This document shows, one piece after another, positions 24,615-27,890 of a stretch of DNA of 27,890 bases; positions within the stretch are counted from its first letter, which is position 1, and each line of letters starts with the position of its first letter. The stretch is taken from contig DEPS01000048.1 of NCBI GenBank assembly GCA_002358875.1, positions 1-27,890 of the forward strand. Reading direction: 5' to 3'. Below the pieces are notes generated by a model, which was not told the DNA's origin, did not search any database, and saw only the letters and a list, made by a program, of their open reading frames with translations. The stretch is from Lachnospiraceae bacterium UBA3386. GTDB lineage: Bacteria; Bacillota; Clostridia; Lachnospirales; Lachnospiraceae. Both the position numbers and the translations under genes were made by a program.

Positions 24615-24646
24615 GAACCGGGCAGGGGAAAACCCCTGCCCGGTTC
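24615..24646. repeat. Perfect 14-bp hairpin after the M13 gene
   Basis: GAACCGGGCAGGGG and CCCCTGCCCGGTTC flank a four-A loop. It lies about 60 bases after the peptidase stop and before the convergent hipA end. No T run follows on either strand, so it is not a standard terminator; it could still end or protect the transcript. Confidence 0.75.
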
Positions 24647-24706
24647 GCAATTCAGTATCGTATGCCCTGTATAAATCTTAAATCACCTCAGGAACCAGAT
24701 TCTATG

Positions 24707-24723
24707 GACCAGGGGACCGTCCT
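24707..24723. repeat. REP-like half element abutting hipA
   Basis: GGACCAGGGGACCGTCC is itself a short inverted repeat (GGAC/GTCC) and shares the CCAGGGGAC core of the pair at 26543-26645. It ends one base before the hipA stop codon. Confidence 0.5.
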
Positions 24724-26016
24724 TCACAGCCTGATGAGTGTATTTCGAATCGCTTCCGCTGTCTCCTCCCTCAGTCCGGTGCTCTGTGCAAATCCCATCC
24801 AGCCCGCAATCCCTGTCTCTACCTCCTGAATGATTTTTTCCGCCTCAGCCTGCCTCACGCCCATGTCTTGCGCGCAAAGCATCAAATCCTCTCTGTAAAT
24901 TTGGTCACGTTTTCCATGTACTGTCATTTGGTGGGAGCCTGTCCAGAAACCGTCAGGATTAAACGCATATGTCACGTCATAAGCAGGCGCCAGCCTCCAT
25001 TTTCCCCGTCTGTCCATCAGGAAGGAAATGTTTTTGACATGGTCGTCCTGATTCCTTGCCAGGACGTTAAAGACCATTCTTCTGTAAAACTGTCGTATTT
25101 CGGTTCTGGAAAGGCCGATCCTGCGCATCACTTCCGCAGCCTGCTCATAGCTGTAAGCTCCCGGAAGATTGAAATCAAAATGCGCGAGTCCTCCCAGAGA
25201 CTGCATGTGTATCTTTTTCCCCGTCTCAGGATCTCTGTCAAAACGGCGGGTCATAAAATGCCTGCGGCCATGTTCCTCATAAAGCCTGCACTCACTCATT
25301 TCAAGCCCCGCAGCTTTCGCCATCAGGGAATAGGCATATTCGATGCCTGTATACTGCGGACCGTCCTCGCCTTCCTTGTCCCCGTTACTACCGACACCGT
25401 CAAACTTGATGATCCAGTACCCGTATCCGCTGCCGGCAGCAATCTGCCCGGAACGCACATCACCCGTCTCTTCATTCCACGCAATGATCGCCTTTGCTCT
25501 CGCGCCTCCGGCAGATGTCCCGACGCGAATGATCTCACGCATGGCATCGTCATCCGCCTTCACGCAGACATGCATGTCCTCCCTTGCGCGAAGGATGTCG
25601 GAAGCCAGCGCCACGAGCCTGTCGATCTGCACCATATCCTCTTCCCCTGCTTCCGGCCCCCTTGCCGGCACAAATTCCAGGGCTCCCATTCCTCTGTTTC
25701 CTGTGTAGCATAAGCGCTCAACCGGATCAAAGGAATCAGGGGTTCTCCCCTGTCTGCGCAGCCAGGCATCAATAATGGCGTTGCCGAATTTATCCGGAAG
25801 GCTGTCTGCCAGGAGGCCGGGCAGCCCATGAAAACTCCTGCCTGAAAGCTCAGGAAAAACATAGATCTGCGGCGACAGCGGCATAGCGATCGGAGAAACC
25901 TGAATTCCGGATCTCAAAAATCCGCTGTCATATTCGAAAGATCCAAGGCCTGTTTCGCCATCAAAAACTACTGTCGCGATCTTTATTCCCCACAAAAAAA
26001 CCTCTGCAGCTGTCAC
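24724..26016 (-). CDS. hipA: HipA-family serine/threonine kinase toxin
   Basis: A 430-residue kinase of the HipA family; E. coli HipA phosphorylates glutamyl-tRNA synthetase and causes growth arrest. Seen here: the N-subdomain stretch LPGLLADSLPDKFGN (about 65-79), GTSAGGARAKA (166-176) whose S168 aligns with the autophosphorylated serine of E. coli HipA, the catalytic loop NQDDHVKN (322-329) with D325 as catalytic base, and the metal-binding YDV (346-348). All key residues are present, so it should be active. The start is a GTG overlapping the hipB stop in GTGA, with GAGGAG directly before it, so translation is coupled to the antitoxin. The target in this organism is unknown. A REP-like element touches its 3' end. 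Confidence 0.9.
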   Translation of the reverse strand: MTAAEVFLWGIKIATVVFDGETGLGSFEYDSGFLRSGIQVSPIAMPLSPQIYVFPELSGRSFHGLPGLLADSLPDKFGNAIIDAWLRRQGRTPDSFDPVERLCYTGNRGMGALEFVPARGPEAGEEDMVQIDRLVALASDILRAREDMHVCVKADDDAMREIIRVGTSAGGARAKAIIAWNEETGDVRSGQIAAGSGYGYWIIKFDGVGSNGDKEGEDGPQYTGIEYAYSLMAKAAGLEMSECRLYEEHGRRHFMTRRFDRDPETGKKIHMQSLGGLAHFDFNLPGAYSYEQAAEVMRRIGLSRTEIRQFYRRMVFNVLARNQDDHVKNISFLMDRRGKWRLAPAYDVTYAFNPDGFWTGSHQMTVHGKRDQIYREDLMLCAQDMGVRQAEAEKIIQEVETGIAGWMGFAQSTGLREETAEAIRNTLIRL

Positions 26017-26360
26017 TCCTCATCCCCCCATTTCCATCCTGTTTCCTCAGGACCCTTATTCCTTCTGCGTGATGCCCTCTCGCGCGCTTTACCCAATTCC
26101 GCGATCTGGCTTGGCCTGATGGTCTGTTCCGGGAGCAGGACATCCAGTCCCTGCACCCTGCCCAGCGCCCTGAGCACCTCTATCAGTGTAGAAAAACTTA
26201 CATCTTTTCCACCTTCCAGATTGCTGATCGTCCTCAATGACAATCCCGTCGCCTCCGCCATCTCCCCCTGCGTCATTGATTTGGCTATACGTTCAGATTT
26301 AATACGCCTTCCTGTTTCTTTCATCACTTCCGCATTTGAAGAACTAAACGTAATCTTCAT
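26013..26360 (-). CDS. hipB: HipB-type antitoxin with XRE helix-turn-helix
   Basis: A DNA-binding antitoxin expected to repress its own operon and hold HipA inactive. An XRE domain covers about residues 18-75: TGRRIKSERIAKSMTQGEMA, then LSLRTISNLEGGKDVSFSTL. A basic tail (RERASRRRNKG) follows, and the C-terminus ending WKWGDEE may be the HipA-contacting part, as the last residues are in E. coli (known, not shown here). I prefer the ATG at 26360, giving 115 residues, since GCGGGGGAAAG lies just upstream and family members begin close to the helix-turn-helix. A 17-residue longer form from an ATG at 26411 is possible. Its 3' end overlaps hipA. Confidence 0.82.
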   Translation of the reverse strand: MKITFSSSNAEVMKETGRRIKSERIAKSMTQGEMAEATGLSLRTISNLEGGKDVSFSTLIEVLRALGRVQGLDVLLPEQTIRPSQIAELGKARERASRRRNKGPEETGWKWGDEE

Positions 26361-26452
26361 CTTTCCCCCGCTAAACCCGCTCAAAATAACTTGATAAAAG
26401 ACTGCCTGCATGGCTGCAGCTCTCTGCGTCTGCAGTCGGGCAAGTTAAAAAT

Positions 26453-26480
26453 ATTTTATCATTTTTCCTGTTTTTAACAA
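26453..26480 (-). promoter_or_regulatory. Candidate hipBA promoter
   Basis: On the minus strand TTGTTA (26475-26480) and TAAAAT (26453-26458) are 16 bases apart. Just downstream, GACTGC/GCAGTC (26400-26405, 26432-26437) and an inner CTGCAG form an inverted repeat near the start site, a reasonable place for HipB to bind. Confidence 0.45.
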
Positions 26481-26540
26481 GCATAATTTTGCATATTAAT
26501 TGCGTTATACGCATTTAACGCGCATTATATTGCTTTTTAT

Positions 26541-26665
26541 TGGTGAACCAGGGGACGGTTCCCTGTTTCACATACATCGATCCTTGAAGGCCTGGAAAAC
26601 GGTTCAGAATGGCATTCACCAAAATGAACCGAGGAACCGTCCCCTGTTCCACCCCCTGTTCCACC
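26541..26665. repeat. REP-type inverted pair (REPIN-like element)
   Basis: AGGGGACGGTTCC (26550-26562) recurs inverted and perfect at 26633-26645. The left arm alone folds as GTGAACCAGGG/CCCTGTTTCAC (26543-26571, one mismatch). TGGTGAA (26541) also recurs inverted at 26614-26620. The CAGGGGACGGTTC core is a motif I recall as common in Clostridia intergenic regions, often associated with REP-type tyrosine transposases. No transposase gene is in the window, so it would be moved by one elsewhere. Confidence 0.7.
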
Positions 26666-26672
26666 CACGCAC

Positions 26673-26700
26673 AAAAAAAGAGCCGGCGCAGGGCCGGCTC
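26673..26700 (-). terminator. Terminator of the PHP hydrolase gene
   Basis: Read on the minus strand, GAGCCGGC and GCCGGCTC (26680-26687 and 26693-26700) form an 8-bp GC-rich stem followed by seven T (26673-26679), about 40 bases after the stop codon. Confidence 0.9.
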
Positions 26701-26739
26701 ATAAATGATATCAACCAACAGCCTCTGGGACCACCCGAC

Positions 26740-27890
26740 TTATCTGATATAGATCGGGTTCGTCAGGGCAATCTTCTCGTCTTTTTTCCCATAGAAATCC
26801 CCGACCAGATCCGCGCGGATCCAGCCGACGGCTGCCTCTATGGACAGCGTCTGGTGTGTTCCCGGCGGAAGGTGGCTCAAAACATTGCCATTCTGGACGA
26901 TCAGTATGTTTTTCGCCTTCACGGCATCCCTGTCCCAGTCATGGGTCATCGTATCGAAGTCCAGATCCAGTGTCAGTTCAAGCTTCCCGGGGGCGATGGT
27001 GTCGCCGATTTGGACCTCCCTGCCGTCTGCGCAAAGTCCGCGCATGGTCAGGAGGGGTCCCGCTGCCAGGCAGACGCGTCCCCGCCGGATGGCCTGCAGG
27101 ATGGTCTCTTTTGTAAAACCTCCTGCCGTGAAACCGTCCGCTGCGGGCTTTCCTGCCGCAGGTCTGGCTGCTGTGCGTCCATCCATCGGAGATTCCTCTG
27201 CTTTAAATCCGTCAGACACAGGTTCCTCTGCAGAAAATCCTGCCGCCGCAGGCTCCTCTTCCATAACATAGGTATGGGCGTAATGAAAGCTATCCTCCCG
27301 GTGCCAGTCTCTGCCGCTCGTCGCCGTGATGTGGAAGCCGTGGTTTAAGAGGGTCTCCCAGAGCTTTAGGGCGCGGTAGCTTTGAATTTTGCAGGGGGCG
27401 TTGTCCCGGGACCAGACCTCCAGAAAATCGAGGGCTTCCCAGTCGGAAATCTGGAAGCGCCAGTGGTAGCCGGTGTTGATGGGATTATCCAGGGCAAAGG
27501 GGTGGGCGATGCCCGCCAGGCCCTTGTTCTTGTGGATGGAAGCGATGGCCGCGTCGATCTCATCCGGGCGCACGCCCCTCCAGTCGGTATAGCCATGTTC
27601 ATCGAGGACCAGCATGTGGCCCCAGTAGGTCGTCCATTCGATCGCAGGAAGGGGGACGATCCCTTCGCGTGCTGCCGCTTCGTATAATTCCGGAAGCCCG
27701 GACATCGTGTTGTGGTCCGAGAGGCAGATGGCATGAAAACCGCGGCTTTTCGCGGCGTGGACAAGCCCCTCAACCGTGAAGCCCCCATCGCTGTGCTGCG
27801 TATGTGTGTGCAGTTCGACGGGATGCCATTTCGAGGACGGTTTCCCGGTCTGTGGATCGGAAAGAATCTCCTCCGGAGCTTCCCCTGAGG
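26740..27890 (-). CDS. CehA/McbA-like PHP-domain metallohydrolase (5' end outside window)
   Basis: A metal-dependent phosphoesterase-type hydrolase whose reading frame stays open to the window edge, so it starts beyond 27890; the internal ATG at 27705 is not the start. In-frame codons before it encode the first PHP motif ELHTHTQHSDGGFT and then LSDHN, both metal ligands. Further on are PAIEWTTYWGH, IAHPFAL and SGRDWH, completing the ligand set, and a C-terminal beta-rich domain. Between the PHP and C-terminal parts lies a segment of about 50 residues made of ten-residue Ala/Glu/Gly/Phe repeats (such as EEPVSDGFKA), encoded at about 27110-27270, that looks like an in-frame expansion. Substrate unknown. 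A strong terminator follows. Confidence 0.85.
   Translation of the reverse strand, partial: SGEAPEEILSDPQTGKPSSKWHPVELHTHTQHSDGGFTVEGLVHAAKSRGFHAICLSDHNTMSGLPELYEAAAREGIVPLPAIEWTTYWGHMLVLDEHGYTDWRGVRPDEIDAAIASIHKNKGLAGIAHPFALDNPINTGYHWRFQISDWEALDFLEVWSRDNAPCKIQSYRALKLWETLLNHGFHITATSGRDWHREDSFHYAHTYVMEEEPAAAGFSAEEPVSDGFKAEESPMDGRTAARPAAGKPAADGFTAGGFTKETILQAIRRGRVCLAAGPLLTMRGLCADGREVQIGDTIAPGKLELTLDLDFDTMTHDWDRDAVKAKNILIVQNGNVLSHLPPGTHQTLSIEAAVGWIRADLVGDFYGKKDEKIALTNPIYIR

Noticed and set aside
1..27890. CRISPR arrays, phage or intact transposon genes
   Set aside because: No regularly spaced conserved repeats with unique spacers, no integrase, transposase or phage structural gene was seen.

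Overview
The window reads as chromosome of a fairly GC-rich Clostridia member, most likely Lachnospiraceae. This is an inference from protein style: multi-domain c-di-GMP proteins, a CmpB-type membrane protein, an OhrR-type MarR regulator, a short pyruvate kinase, and AGGAGG ribosome sites. There are 18 credible protein genes, no rRNA or tRNA gene and no CRISPR array. One gene (PHP hydrolase) runs off the right edge.

Layout. 13-4655 (minus): a PAS/degenerate-GGDEF/EAL protein followed 14 nt later by a membrane diguanylate cyclase, so makers and breakers of c-di-GMP are co-transcribed. 4881-5628: a small gene whose 5' end is a tandem array of ribosome-binding-site plus ATG units, divergent from a roughly 157-nt structured leader that ends in a terminator-like hairpin ahead of an aconitase-family hydratase (5629-7947). 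8170-9455 (minus): trxA-trxB behind a near-consensus promoter covered by two adjacent OhrR-like 15-bp boxes. 9750-10352: cytidylate kinase-like protein. 10436-16821 (minus): a probable operon ohrR, alanyl-tRNA editing hydrolase, small membrane protein, a second PAS/degenerate-GGDEF/EAL protein and a CmpB-family membrane protein. 17219-20277 (minus): pyk, a Gfo/Idh/MocA oxidoreductase and a two-helix membrane protein. 20366-24552 (plus): hflX behind a structured leader with a terminator, then an M13 metallopeptidase lipoprotein. 24724-26360 (minus): a hipBA toxin-antitoxin pair, then a REP-type inverted pair and a CehA/McbA-like PHP hydrolase.

How it fits together. Two themes recur. First, c-di-GMP signalling: one cyclase and two paralogous phosphodiesterase candidates that have both lost the GGDEF signature but kept the EAL residues. 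Second, redox and stress control: an OhrR with the second cysteine of the 2-Cys class, with matching boxes at its own upstream region and at trxAB, beside ribosome rescue (hflX), tRNA proofreading and hipBA. A third pattern cuts across unrelated genes: repeat-built, low-complexity in-frame insertions in HflX, the tRNA editing enzyme, the M13 peptidase, the PHP hydrolase and the small 4881-5336 protein.

The strongest candidates for something undescribed are the seven-unit Shine-Dalgarno/ATG array, the two structured leaders (hydratase and hflX), and the predicted OhrR control of thioredoxin. All are read by eye; no alignment, folding or database search was run.
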